Source of the DNA: Pseudobacteriovorax antillogorgiicola
GTDB taxonomy: Bacteria > Bdellovibrionota_B > Oligoflexia > Oligoflexales > Oligoflexaceae
Assembly (NCBI RefSeq): GCF_900177345.1
Contig: NZ_FWZT01000005.1
Coordinates: 248,001-312,000, forward strand
Reading direction: 5' to 3'
DNA: 64,000 bases
Every line of letters begins with the position of its first letter. The stretch's first letter is position 1. Below the pieces are notes generated by a model that was not told the origin of the DNA, ran no database searches, and saw nothing but the letters and a program-made list of their open reading frames with translations. Of the stretch, positions 26,026-34,496 are shown piece by piece. Both the position numbers and the translations under genes were made by a program.

Positions 26026-27327
26026 CTACTTATCTATGATTGCCGGCATCACAACTCGCGCCTTAGCTTGGATTTCTTGCCACTCATCAAGGGGCCTGCT
26101 ATGGATTGTTAATCCAGAGCCTGCCGCAAAGCGATAAGGCCCAGAGTTTTCGCGACTTACAGTACGAATCAGAATCGAAGAATCGAAGCTGCGATGGTAA
26201 GAATCCAGGTAGCAAATACTCCCCATGAAATAACCCCTTTTTTCCATTTCATGCTCTGAGATCGCCTTGATGACTTCTTTTTTCGGAGCCCCTGTGATCG
26301 ATCCACCGGGGCCTAGAGCTTGGAGCAAGTCACCGCAGGTCAGCCCCGGGCGAAGATGCGCCTCGATTTTTGCTATCAAGTGATGGACATTGCTAAAGCT
26401 ATGCAGCGAGCCTGAATCTGTTACTTGGACTGAGCCTGAATCAGAGATGATTTGCATATCATTTCGCATGAGATCCACAATCATATGTAGCTCTGCATGA
26501 TCCTTAGCACTGTTTAGAAGGGACCGCCGGTTCTGGTCATCAACCCTGGGATCGGCACTCCGTGGCGCCGTACCCTTGATCGGCTCGGCCACCAGAATAG
26601 CCTGATCGCTACTCATCTCAATCCGAACAAACCTTTCAGGACTAAACGAGATAAGCTCAAGATTTGGCACCTGTACCCAAGCCCCAAAAGGCCCAGCAAA
26701 CGTTTTAAAAAGCTCTGACCAAGGGGCACTTTCTCCAAGCAATTCAAAATATTGCAGAAGGTTGATCTGATAGTAGCGGCCATCGCGGATTTCTTGCTGG
26801 CAACAGGCCACTGCGCTTAGATATTCCTGCTGGGACCAGCCTGCACTCCAAAGCAAGCTATGAGGCAAAGGAAGCTCTTGCGCAGCTATTTCTAGCTGGC
26901 CCTCTAAGTCAGCGATGGAACGATCCAAGATCAGTTGCCCTTCCCGAGGGTCATCTTCTGCAAGGTAAACCCCAGTACGACTGATCACCAAAGAGCGGCT
27001 CACATAGAAAAATCGCGAGGGTGAGCCACTAATACCTGCCATCTGATCGTAGGACAGGCATGCCACATACCCTGTGGCAAACCCTGTCGAGCCCCTCTCC
27101 ACTTGCCGTGCGACAGAATCTATTTGCTGCTGGAAGAATTCATCAGCCCTGACCTCATGGGCACGTAAGGCCACGACATGAAAGGCGGACCCTTGCCCTC
27201 CTAAAGCTAGTCGTGGCATCAACTCTGGCCATGTTGCCATAAGGTGATCAAAGCAGTCTGCGGGGAGAGATTGAATCTGGATGAGCTTTCTTCGCTTCAT
27301 GGGAACTCGACTAGTTGAAAATTCCAT
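26026..27327 (-). CDS. pabB: Aminodeoxychorismate synthase component I (chorismate-binding enzyme)
   Basis: The 433-residue protein carries the chorismate-binding signature: EPIKGTAPRSADP, NSAKDHAELHMIVDLMRND, PGGSITGAPKKEVIKAI and FDSSILIRTV, then RFAAGSGLTIHSRP. The PKKEVIKAI form with Lys (rather than PKIRAM) and the length point to PabB, which makes 4-amino-4-deoxychorismate for folate; anthranilate or isochorismate synthase is less likely. No pabA or pabC is adjacent. No good ribosome site precedes ATG 27327; ATG 27300 (MKRRKLIQIQSL) is an alternative start. Confidence 0.82.
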   Translation of the reverse strand: MEFSTSRVPMKRRKLIQIQSLPADCFDHLMATWPELMPRLALGGQGSAFHVVALRAHEVRADEFFQQQIDSVARQVERGSTGFATGYVACLSYDQMAGISGSPSRFFYVSRSLVISRTGVYLAEDDPREGQLILDRSIADLEGQLEIAAQELPLPHSLLWSAGWSQQEYLSAVACCQQEIRDGRYYQINLLQYFELLGESAPWSELFKTFAGPFGAWVQVPNLELISFSPERFVRIEMSSDQAILVAEPIKGTAPRSADPRVDDQNRRSLLNSAKDHAELHMIVDLMRNDMQIISDSGSVQVTDSGSLHSFSNVHHLIAKIEAHLRPGLTCGDLLQALGPGGSITGAPKKEVIKAISEHEMEKRGYFMGSICYLDSYHRSFDSSILIRTVSRENSGPYRFAAGSGLTIHSRPLDEWQEIQAKARVVMPAIIDK

Positions 27328-27379
27328 AGGTCAGGGTATCATGCATCCTCCAGTCCACTAATAGAATAGGATGTTCCCC

Positions 27380-28234
27380 ATGGCAATAGCAGGATTCACG
27401 AAAGTTGGTGTCATTGGCGCAGGCCAAATGGGCAACGGTATTGCTCAGGTATGCGCGACTTTTGGTTTGGACGTGAAACTCTACGATATCAGTCCCGAGC
27501 AGCTTGAAGTCGCACAAGCAAGCATAAAAAAATCCCTTGAGAAACTGGAAAGTAAGGACAGACTCCCCGCTCCAGCGAGCGATATTCTAAGTCGTTTGAC
27601 AACTATCAACAGCTTGGAAAGCTTCTCCGATGCAGATCTCGTCATTGAAGCCATCGTTGAAAACGAAGGTGTCAAGGCGAAGATCTTTCAAGAGCTGGAT
27701 AAGATCTGCCCATCTGAAACCATTCTCGCTAGCAACACATCCTCCATTCCTATCACGCGCATCGCTAGCCATACCAAGCGCCCTGATAAAGTCATAGGGA
27801 TGCATTTTATGAACCCTGTGCCAATCATGAAGTTGGTGGAAGTAATTCCAGGAATGGCTACTGACCCAGCAACCACCAAACGGATTATTGAACTTGCAGA
27901 AGGACTTCAAAAAGAAGTTTCTCAAAGCCAAGATTACCCTGGCTTTGTTGTCAACCGTATTCTAATGCCCATGATTAACGAGGCCTTTACAGCTCTCATG
28001 GAAGGGGTTGCCACTGCCGAAGATATAGATAAGGGTATGAAGTTAGGAACCAACCAACCTATGGGGCCTCTCACCCTAGCCGATTTTATTGGCCTTGACA
28101 CCTGTCTAGCGATTATGAAAGTGCTCCATGAAGGTCTCGGGGACCCTCGCTATCGTCCCTGCCCACTTCTGGTGAAGTATGTGGAAGCCGGTTACTATGG
28201 ACGGAAGTCAGGTCGTGGTGTTTACCAATACTAA
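27380..28234 (+). CDS. 3-hydroxybutyryl-CoA / 3-hydroxyacyl-CoA dehydrogenase
   Basis: ATG 27380 is preferred: AGGA lies 8 bases upstream, while ATG 27371 abuts that site. The 284-residue protein has the NAD-binding loop [18 protein letters not shown], then [10 protein letters not shown], the catalytic [13 protein letters not shown] (His), and [15 protein letters not shown]. This is the short single-function form (about 280 residues) that oxidises (S)-3-hydroxyacyl-CoA. The enoyl-CoA hydratase gene begins 19 bases on, so the pair handles two successive beta-oxidation or butanoate steps; thiolase and acyl-CoA dehydrogenase are not in the window. Confidence 0.95.
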   Translation: MAIAGFTKVGVIGAGQMGNGIAQVCATFGLDVKLYDISPEQLEVAQASIKKSLEKLESKDRLPAPASDILSRLTTINSLESFSDADLVIEAIVENEGVKAKIFQELDKICPSETILASNTSSIPITRIASHTKRPDKVIGMHFMNPVPIMKLVEVIPGMATDPATTKRIIELAEGLQKEVSQSQDYPGFVVNRILMPMINEAFTALMEGVATAEDIDKGMKLGTNQPMGPLTLADFIGLDTCLAIMKVLHEGLGDPRYRPCPLLVKYVEAGYYGRKSGRGVYQY

Positions 28235-28253
28235 TGTAGGAAGGAAGTGATAC

Positions 28254-29045
28254 ATGGACGTTAGAACAGAATACGAAAACCTTGAAGTCAGTATCGAAGA
28301 GGGTGTTACCTACGCGACCATCAATCGCCCCAAAGTCTTAAACGCATTAAATGAAGCTGTGATCCGTGACCTATTAGAGCTGATCGATCAAACTGTCTTC
28401 CCTTCAGCATCCCGTGTTCTAGTACTATCTGGCAGTGGGGATAAAGCCTTCGTGGCTGGAGCTGATATATCTGCCATGGGTAAGATGTCGAGCGATGAAA
28501 TCTTGCAATTCACTCGTATGGGTCAGGAGTTGACCAAAGCTCTGGAAGCAGCTCCATTTGTGACTGTCGCCAGCGTTCAAGGCTTTGCCCTTGGGGGTGG
28601 CTGCGAACTGGCTATGGCATGCGACATCACCATTGCCTCGGAAAACGCTCTGTTTGGTCAGCCAGAAGTCGACCTCGGCTTGATTCCTGGATTCGGTGGA
28701 ACCCAGCGCTTGGCTCGGCGAGTCGGTCTGCCTATGGCTCTTGACATCTTAGTAGGTGGTCGTAAGCTAAAGGGTCAAGAAGCATTTCAAGTAGGGCTCG
28801 TGTCACGAGTGGTTCCCCAAGAAGAACTAGAAGACGCTGTTGATTCGACCATCGAGGCGATATTGAAGGCGTCCCCAACTGCGATACAGGAAACCAAACG
28901 CTTGACCCGCGAGTCTTTGGAGATGCCTCTCGCTCAAGGGCTTGCCTCGGAAGCCACGACCTTCGCCCAATGCTTCCAAGGGCATGAAGCGAAAGAAGGC
29001 ATTTCAGCCTTTCTAGAAAAGAGAAAGGCTTCGTTTTCTTTGTAG
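28254..29045 (+). CDS. Enoyl-CoA hydratase (crotonase family)
   Basis: The 263-residue protein has the crotonase core: NRPKVLNALNEAV, FVAGADISAMG (oxyanion hole), VQGFALGGGCELAMACD with the first catalytic Glu, and FGQPEVDLGLIPGFGGTQRL with the second Glu. Both catalytic Glu residues are present, so hydration of trans-2-enoyl-CoA is expected. Co-transcribed with the hydroxyacyl-CoA dehydrogenase. AGGAAG lies 9 bases before the ATG. Confidence 0.95.
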   Translation: MDVRTEYENLEVSIEEGVTYATINRPKVLNALNEAVIRDLLELIDQTVFPSASRVLVLSGSGDKAFVAGADISAMGKMSSDEILQFTRMGQELTKALEAAPFVTVASVQGFALGGGCELAMACDITIASENALFGQPEVDLGLIPGFGGTQRLARRVGLPMALDILVGGRKLKGQEAFQVGLVSRVVPQEELEDAVDSTIEAILKASPTAIQETKRLTRESLEMPLAQGLASEATTFAQCFQGHEAKEGISAFLEKRKASFSL

Positions 29046-29111
29046 CAATTTCGTAGACAGTTACCTATATTTATGATCATTGTCCGTTCTATGGGGCATT
29101 TGCTCCATAGG

Positions 29112-29160
29112 AGAGAGGGTTGGAAAAGCCCTCACAAAAAGAGCTTTTCCAACCCTCTCT
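29112..29160 (+). terminator. 18-base perfect stem between crotonase and H1-like genes
   Basis: AGAGAGGGTTGGAAAAGC (29112-29129) pairs perfectly with GCTTTTCCAACCCTCTCT (29143-29160) around a 13-base loop. A smaller hairpin (CTATGG/CCATAG) lies just upstream at about 29091-29110. It ends 33 bases before the H1-like ATG. It may end the crotonase transcript or act in the leader of the next one; no strong T tract follows. Confidence 0.6.
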
Positions 29161-29193
29161 TCTCAATCCATCTGTCGACTAAAGGAATGCGTG

Positions 29194-29694
29194 ATGAACG
29201 AACTGATACTGAAACTGCAAAAAGACTTGACCAAGCTCCAAGAGACTTTCGAAAAAGAGGGTGAAGTCCTACTTGAGAAGATTCGAAAATCTGCAACAAA
29301 GGCGGAAACCAATGTTCATCAGCGCAAAGAAGAAGTCGCCAAGCTGATTGAAAAACAGATCAAGAAGTTTGAACCAGCACTCGACAAGTTCTATCAAGAA
29401 CTCAAAGCCAATGCTGGTAAGTACGGGGTCGACCTAAACGACATTGAAGATAAGGTAAAAACCACAACAAAGCGAGCTGCTGCGAAGCTTCACATTAAGA
29501 AAAAAGCCGCTAAAAAGAGTAAGAAGCAGAGCACCAAAAGGTCCACTAGCAAAACCGCTACCAGCGGTAGCAAAACTAAGGCTAAAGCTGCGGCTAAAAA
29601 GAAGGCCAAAAAAACAGCTAAGAAAAAAGCCGCTAAAAAAACTAGCACCGTGAAAAAAACCACCAAAAAGAAAGTTGCTAAAAAGACTAAATGA
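29194..29694 (+). CDS. Histone H1-like lysine/alanine-rich DNA-binding protein
   Basis: ATG 29194 with AAAGGA 7 bases upstream; in-frame codons back to 29080 would run through the 18-base hairpin and are rejected. The 166-residue protein has an N-terminal helical coiled-coil half (LQKDLTKLQETFEKEGEVL, KKFEPALDKFYQELKANAG) and a C-terminal half of Lys, Ala, Thr and Ser (KAAKKSKKQSTKRSTSK, KKKAKKTAKKKAAKK) as in bacterial Hc1/H1-like proteins that coat and compact DNA. The low-complexity tail is prone to length variation. Its TGA overlaps the mutY ATG (ATGA), so the two are co-translated. Confidence 0.85.
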   Translation: MNELILKLQKDLTKLQETFEKEGEVLLEKIRKSATKAETNVHQRKEEVAKLIEKQIKKFEPALDKFYQELKANAGKYGVDLNDIEDKVKTTTKRAAAKLHIKKKAAKKSKKQSTKRSTSKTATSGSKTKAKAAAKKKAKKTAKKKAAKKTSTVKKTTKKKVAKKTK

Positions 29695-30779
29695 TCGATC
29701 ACATTGAAAACATCGCGGACCTTCCTCTTCACTTTACTGAACCGCAATTCCGCGATCCTCTATTATCCTGGTATCAAAAAAACAAGAGGCCTTTACCTTG
29801 GCGTCTTGTATGGATGCAAACCCAAGACCCCTATGTGGTATGGGTTAGCGAGATCATGCTACAGCAAACTGTGATCAAAGCAGTCATCCCAGCATACGAT
29901 CGCTTTCTGAAGGCATTTCCTAGCTATAAGCATCTCGCGGATGCCAGCGAAGACCAAGTTCGCTTGGCATCGCGAGGCTTAGGCTATTACAGACGATTCC
30001 GTATGCTACATCAGGCCGCCCAACATTTGAATGATCACCCTGAAGATGTTTGGCCAACGAACTTTAAGGCCTGGAAAGCGTTGCCCGGAGTTGGCGACTA
30101 TACCGCAGCTGCTATAGCAAGCATCTGCTTCAACGATGCTGTACCTGTGGTTGATGGCAACGTTGAGCGAGTTTTCTGTCGTCTGTTTGACATTCGGCTG
30201 ATACCAAATTTACCACGTCTAAAACGGAAATTCTTTGAACTGGGACAAAGCTTGATCTCTGTATCTCACCCAGGCGATTATAATCAAGCTGTAATGGAAC
30301 TGGGTCAAACAATTTGCACCAAGCAAAACCCGAATTGTAGCCAGTGCCCTGTCGCCAAAGTGTGCCTCGCGAAAAACAACAGCAGTCAAACTCTAGCCCC
30401 CCAAAGCAAGCAGAAGATCGTCTATGAATCAGTGGGATTAAGACTCTATATTCCGAGCAAGAGCCAAAAAATCGGTTTGATTCAGCGACCGGAGAATTCA
30501 AAGTTTCTAAAAGGAACTTGGGGCTTTCCTACGGCAATTGAAGATCAGTCTAAGGTCGCTTGGGACGGCAAGTTACCCTTCACCCTACCTCGTGCTCCGT
30601 GCGAATCCTTAGGAACCATTCGCCACTCCATCACCAAGCACAAGATCCAAGCTCAGATCTTTCCCTGGGCTCAAAAAAATACTGCAAACTATCGATGGTT
30701 TGAACCTGAAGACGTTGAAGAAAACCTGGTGAGTAATCTTGATCGCAAGGCTTGGAAAGCCTATTTAAGACATCTCTGA
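29691..30779 (+). CDS. mutY: A/G-specific adenine glycosylase
   Basis: Removes adenine mispaired with 8-oxoguanine. The 362-residue protein has QDPYVVWVSEIMLQQT with the catalytic Glu, a helix-hairpin-helix (ALPGVGDYTAAAIAS), VPVVDGNVERVFCRLF with the catalytic Asp, and the iron-sulphur loop C-x6-C-x2-C-x5-C (CTKQNPNCSQCPVAKVC). A shortened NUDIX-like C-terminal domain that reads 8-oxoguanine follows (residues about 245-355, GTWGFPTA, IRHSITKHKI). The start overlaps the H1-like stop. Confidence 0.95.
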   Translation: MIDHIENIADLPLHFTEPQFRDPLLSWYQKNKRPLPWRLVWMQTQDPYVVWVSEIMLQQTVIKAVIPAYDRFLKAFPSYKHLADASEDQVRLASRGLGYYRRFRMLHQAAQHLNDHPEDVWPTNFKAWKALPGVGDYTAAAIASICFNDAVPVVDGNVERVFCRLFDIRLIPNLPRLKRKFFELGQSLISVSHPGDYNQAVMELGQTICTKQNPNCSQCPVAKVCLAKNNSSQTLAPQSKQKIVYESVGLRLYIPSKSQKIGLIQRPENSKFLKGTWGFPTAIEDQSKVAWDGKLPFTLPRAPCESLGTIRHSITKHKIQAQIFPWAQKNTANYRWFEPEDVEENLVSNLDRKAWKAYLRHL

Positions 30780-30783
30780 TAGG

Positions 30784-30805
30784 AAGGGGAACCGCTGTTC
30801 CCCTT
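30784..30805. terminator. Bidirectional hairpin between mutY and the aminopeptidase gene
   Basis: AAGGGGAAC and GTTCCCCTT form a perfect 9-base stem with loop CGCT, between the convergent stops at 30779 and 30813. T tract is weak on both strands. Confidence 0.6.
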
Positions 30806-30812
30806 TGGCTCA

Positions 30813-32312
30813 TTAGGCTTCGAAGCTCATGCAGGCTCCGACCAGGGTTCTCACGCCATAGGCACTGCCACCGGCCTTGTGATACCCCGTTGCGCTACAG
30901 TTCCACGCGGTCCCAGCGATGTCAACATGGGCCCACTGACAGTTAGCATCTTTGACGAATTCATGAAGGAACCAACCACCCATGATTGTACCTGCCTTGA
31001 CATTGGGTTTAGGCAGATTCTTAATATCTGCAAGCTCTGACTGAACTTCGCCCTCAAGCTCTGGCCAAAGAGGCAAACGCCACAGTGCTTCACCAAAAGT
31101 TTTACCCACGTGATTCAACAGGTCCGATGTCTTGTCTTCTGGAGTCATGTAGGCTGCACCCGCGTGACCAAGGCCGAAAAGCACTGCACCGGTAAGTGTT
31201 GCGATATCGATTACAAGATTTGGCTTATGGGAATCGATCACATGGGTCAAGACATCAGCCAGAACCAAGCGACCTTCGGCATCGGTATTAAGAATTTCAA
31301 TCGTCTTACCGCTCAGAGACTTGACAATATCACCAGGTCTTGTGGCGTCACCGGAAGGCATATTTTCCACCGCACCAATTGCACACACGACATTCACGGG
31401 GGGCTGAACTTCACAAAGGTAGTGAGCAGCACCATAAACTGCGGCCGCACCCGACATATCGTACTTCATATCTTCTAGGCCAGGGGAGGGTTTCAAGTTG
31501 ATTCCGCCGGTATCGAAAGTAACCCCTTTACCAACTAATGCAACACTCTTTGATGAATCCTTACCCGCAATTTCAATGGTCACTAGCTTGGGATCTTTGA
31601 TGGAACCTTTCGCTACGGATAAGAAAGAACCCATTCCTTTTTCAGCCATCTCTTTGCGGCCTAGAACTGTGACTTTCGCTTTATCACCAAAGTGTTTCAC
31701 TGCAATGTCAGCGAACTGTTCGGAGTTCAGAAAATTGGCCGGCGCATCCTGAAGCCACTTAGCGAAAACAAGAGATCTAGCAACTTCAACCCGATCTTTA
31801 GCGGCAGTGAGCGATGCTTTAACCACCTTCATACTGGTTGGAAATAAGCTGTTTCGCTTGCTTTTAAATGCAGCACGATCATCGAAGCCAAGACAGATTC
31901 CTTCGAAAATATCTTCGACAGTGAGATCCCCATCCATCGCACCGACAACAATATTCTTGTTCTCGGCTTTTACCAAACTTGCGGCAACATCAAAACCGAG
32001 TTGACGAGACACTTGCAATGGATTTGTTTTGATCTTGGGTTTGGCGACAAGCAGCAAGGGGATGCCATCAATCACAACACGCTGTGGCTTGTCGCTTACT
32101 TGCCAAGCTAAGGCTTTGATCTGCTCCTGAACTTTGCTTTCGATACTGCTGGCATCTTTCGCTAGCAATGAAAGTTTATCCTTTTCCTTGGCAACAGGAA
32201 TCACGTTCCAAGCGTCTTTCGCCAGCCCATCGGCCGCCTCGACCACCAACTTGCTCAACCAATCATATGCCGGTGGCAAACACTGATCGAGCGACCCAAT
32301 CAAATTCTCCAT
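30813..32312 (-). CDS. pepA: Leucyl aminopeptidase, M17 family
   Basis: The 499-residue protein has the M17 two-metal active site: LVGKGVTFDTGGINLKP with the metal Asp and Lys, MKYDMSGAAAV, and NTDAEGRLVLADVL with the signature Asp-Ala-Glu and Arg. The N-terminal third is the usual macro-like domain (IDGIPLLLVAKPK). These cytosolic hexamers take N-terminal residues from peptides; some also bind DNA. GAGGA lies 7 bases before the ATG. Ends against mutY with a shared hairpin. Confidence 0.95.
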   Translation of the reverse strand: MENLIGSLDQCLPPAYDWLSKLVVEAADGLAKDAWNVIPVAKEKDKLSLLAKDASSIESKVQEQIKALAWQVSDKPQRVVIDGIPLLLVAKPKIKTNPLQVSRQLGFDVAASLVKAENKNIVVGAMDGDLTVEDIFEGICLGFDDRAAFKSKRNSLFPTSMKVVKASLTAAKDRVEVARSLVFAKWLQDAPANFLNSEQFADIAVKHFGDKAKVTVLGRKEMAEKGMGSFLSVAKGSIKDPKLVTIEIAGKDSSKSVALVGKGVTFDTGGINLKPSPGLEDMKYDMSGAAAVYGAAHYLCEVQPPVNVVCAIGAVENMPSGDATRPGDIVKSLSGKTIEILNTDAEGRLVLADVLTHVIDSHKPNLVIDIATLTGAVLFGLGHAGAAYMTPEDKTSDLLNHVGKTFGEALWRLPLWPELEGEVQSELADIKNLPKPNVKAGTIMGGWFLHEFVKDANCQWAHVDIAGTAWNCSATGYHKAGGSAYGVRTLVGACMSFEA

Positions 32313-32461
32313 AGAAATATCCTCGTCTGTTTATTGCTAGGATTCGACGACCCTTTAATCATTAAATGACATAGAGGATGGACATTAGCACACTTAGCTA
32401 CAAATACAATCACCAAAGCCTTGCGTTTCACCCTAGAAAACCGCAGAATAGCCCCGACTAG

Positions 32462-33748
<1,287 letters not shown>

Positions 33749-33758
33749 GCCAAAATCC

Positions 33759-33781
33759 GCAGGCAGGGTATTCCTGCCTGC
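33759..33781 (+). terminator. Hairpin terminator after enolase
   Basis: GCAGGCAGG and CCTGCCTGC form a perfect 9-base G/C-rich stem with loop GTATT, 11 bases after the eno stop; AAGCTCC follows instead of a T tract. Confidence 0.6.
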
Positions 33782-33923
33782 AAGCTCCACTTACCAGTGA
33801 ACCCTCGCAAATCTTCTCACTACCCGAAGATAGCTCTCTAATCTTTCTATCTATTCTAATGAATGTCGGCAGATTACCAAATTAAGTAATTTCTATAGCT
33901 GAAAGAAGTTTCCAACGAGCTAC

Positions 33924-33950
33924 TTAAGTCATGGAATACTGGTCCGATAA
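33924..33950 (+). promoter_or_regulatory. Candidate sigma-28 promoter for the STAS-cheA-cheW operon
   Basis: TTAAGTCA (33924-33931), 11 bases, TCCGATAA (33943-33950): 12 of 16 match the FliA consensus. The predicted RNA start is about 30 bases before the ATG at 33988. Confidence 0.5.
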
Positions 33951-33987
33951 CGAAAGCAGTACATTCAAAAACTAGGTTGAAAAGACG

Positions 33988-34488
33988 ATGAAGACGATCT
34001 CATTTTCGAATCTCACGATCAACATTGAAGAATCTGATCAAGAAGTAGTCTATAGTTTTGATGGCGATGTCGATGAAAACTTTCGTCAGAACGATGTTCC
34101 ACGTATAGCCCGTCCGAAAATTTCGCTGGTTCTTGGCAGGGTTGAAAACTTCAACTCTGTTGGAATTCGAGAGTGGATTCACTTTATATCCGACCTTTGT
34201 AAGATGGGAACCCCCACGTTCCGAGAGTGCTCAGTGGCCATGATTGATCAGATCAACATGGTTCCAGAGTCTCTCGGTAGCGGCACTGTCGATACCTTTT
34301 ATGCGCCTTACTATTGTGAGTGCGGAAAAGAAGTCAATAAATTGATCAAAACTAGTGAATGGCGTGATCATCTGCTCAAATCCATCGCACCCCAGTTTCA
34401 GTGTGATGGATGCAACCGAGCCCTTGAGTTTGATGCACTTGAAGAAAGTTACTTTCAGTTTGTAGCAACATTGTCCCGGGTCATTTGA
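33988..34488 (+). CDS. STAS-like protein with a four-Cys metal site
   Basis: The 166-residue product begins with a STAS-like fold (ISFSNLTINIEESDQEVVYSF, ISLVLGRVENFNSVGIREWI), where the FNSVGIREW region corresponds to the helix after the usual phosphorylatable Ser of anti-anti-sigma proteins; here the Ser of NSVG is kept. The C-terminal part has CECGKEV and CDGCNRAL, a Cys-x-Cys plus Cys-x2-Cys set able to bind zinc. First gene of an operon: cheA begins 8 bases later. It probably regulates or tethers CheA; it is not a standard chemotaxis component. Confidence 0.65.
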   Translation: MKTISFSNLTINIEESDQEVVYSFDGDVDENFRQNDVPRIARPKISLVLGRVENFNSVGIREWIHFISDLCKMGTPTFRECSVAMIDQINMVPESLGSGTVDTFYAPYYCECGKEVNKLIKTSEWRDHLLKSIAPQFQCDGCNRALEFDALEESYFQFVATLSRVI

Positions 34489-34496
34489 GGTAAACT

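Noticed and set aside
29490-29747. Minus-strand frame rich in Val, Leu, Phe and Ala
   Set aside because: It is the antisense of the Lys/Ala-rich tail of the H1-like gene; its hydrophobic look is an artefact.
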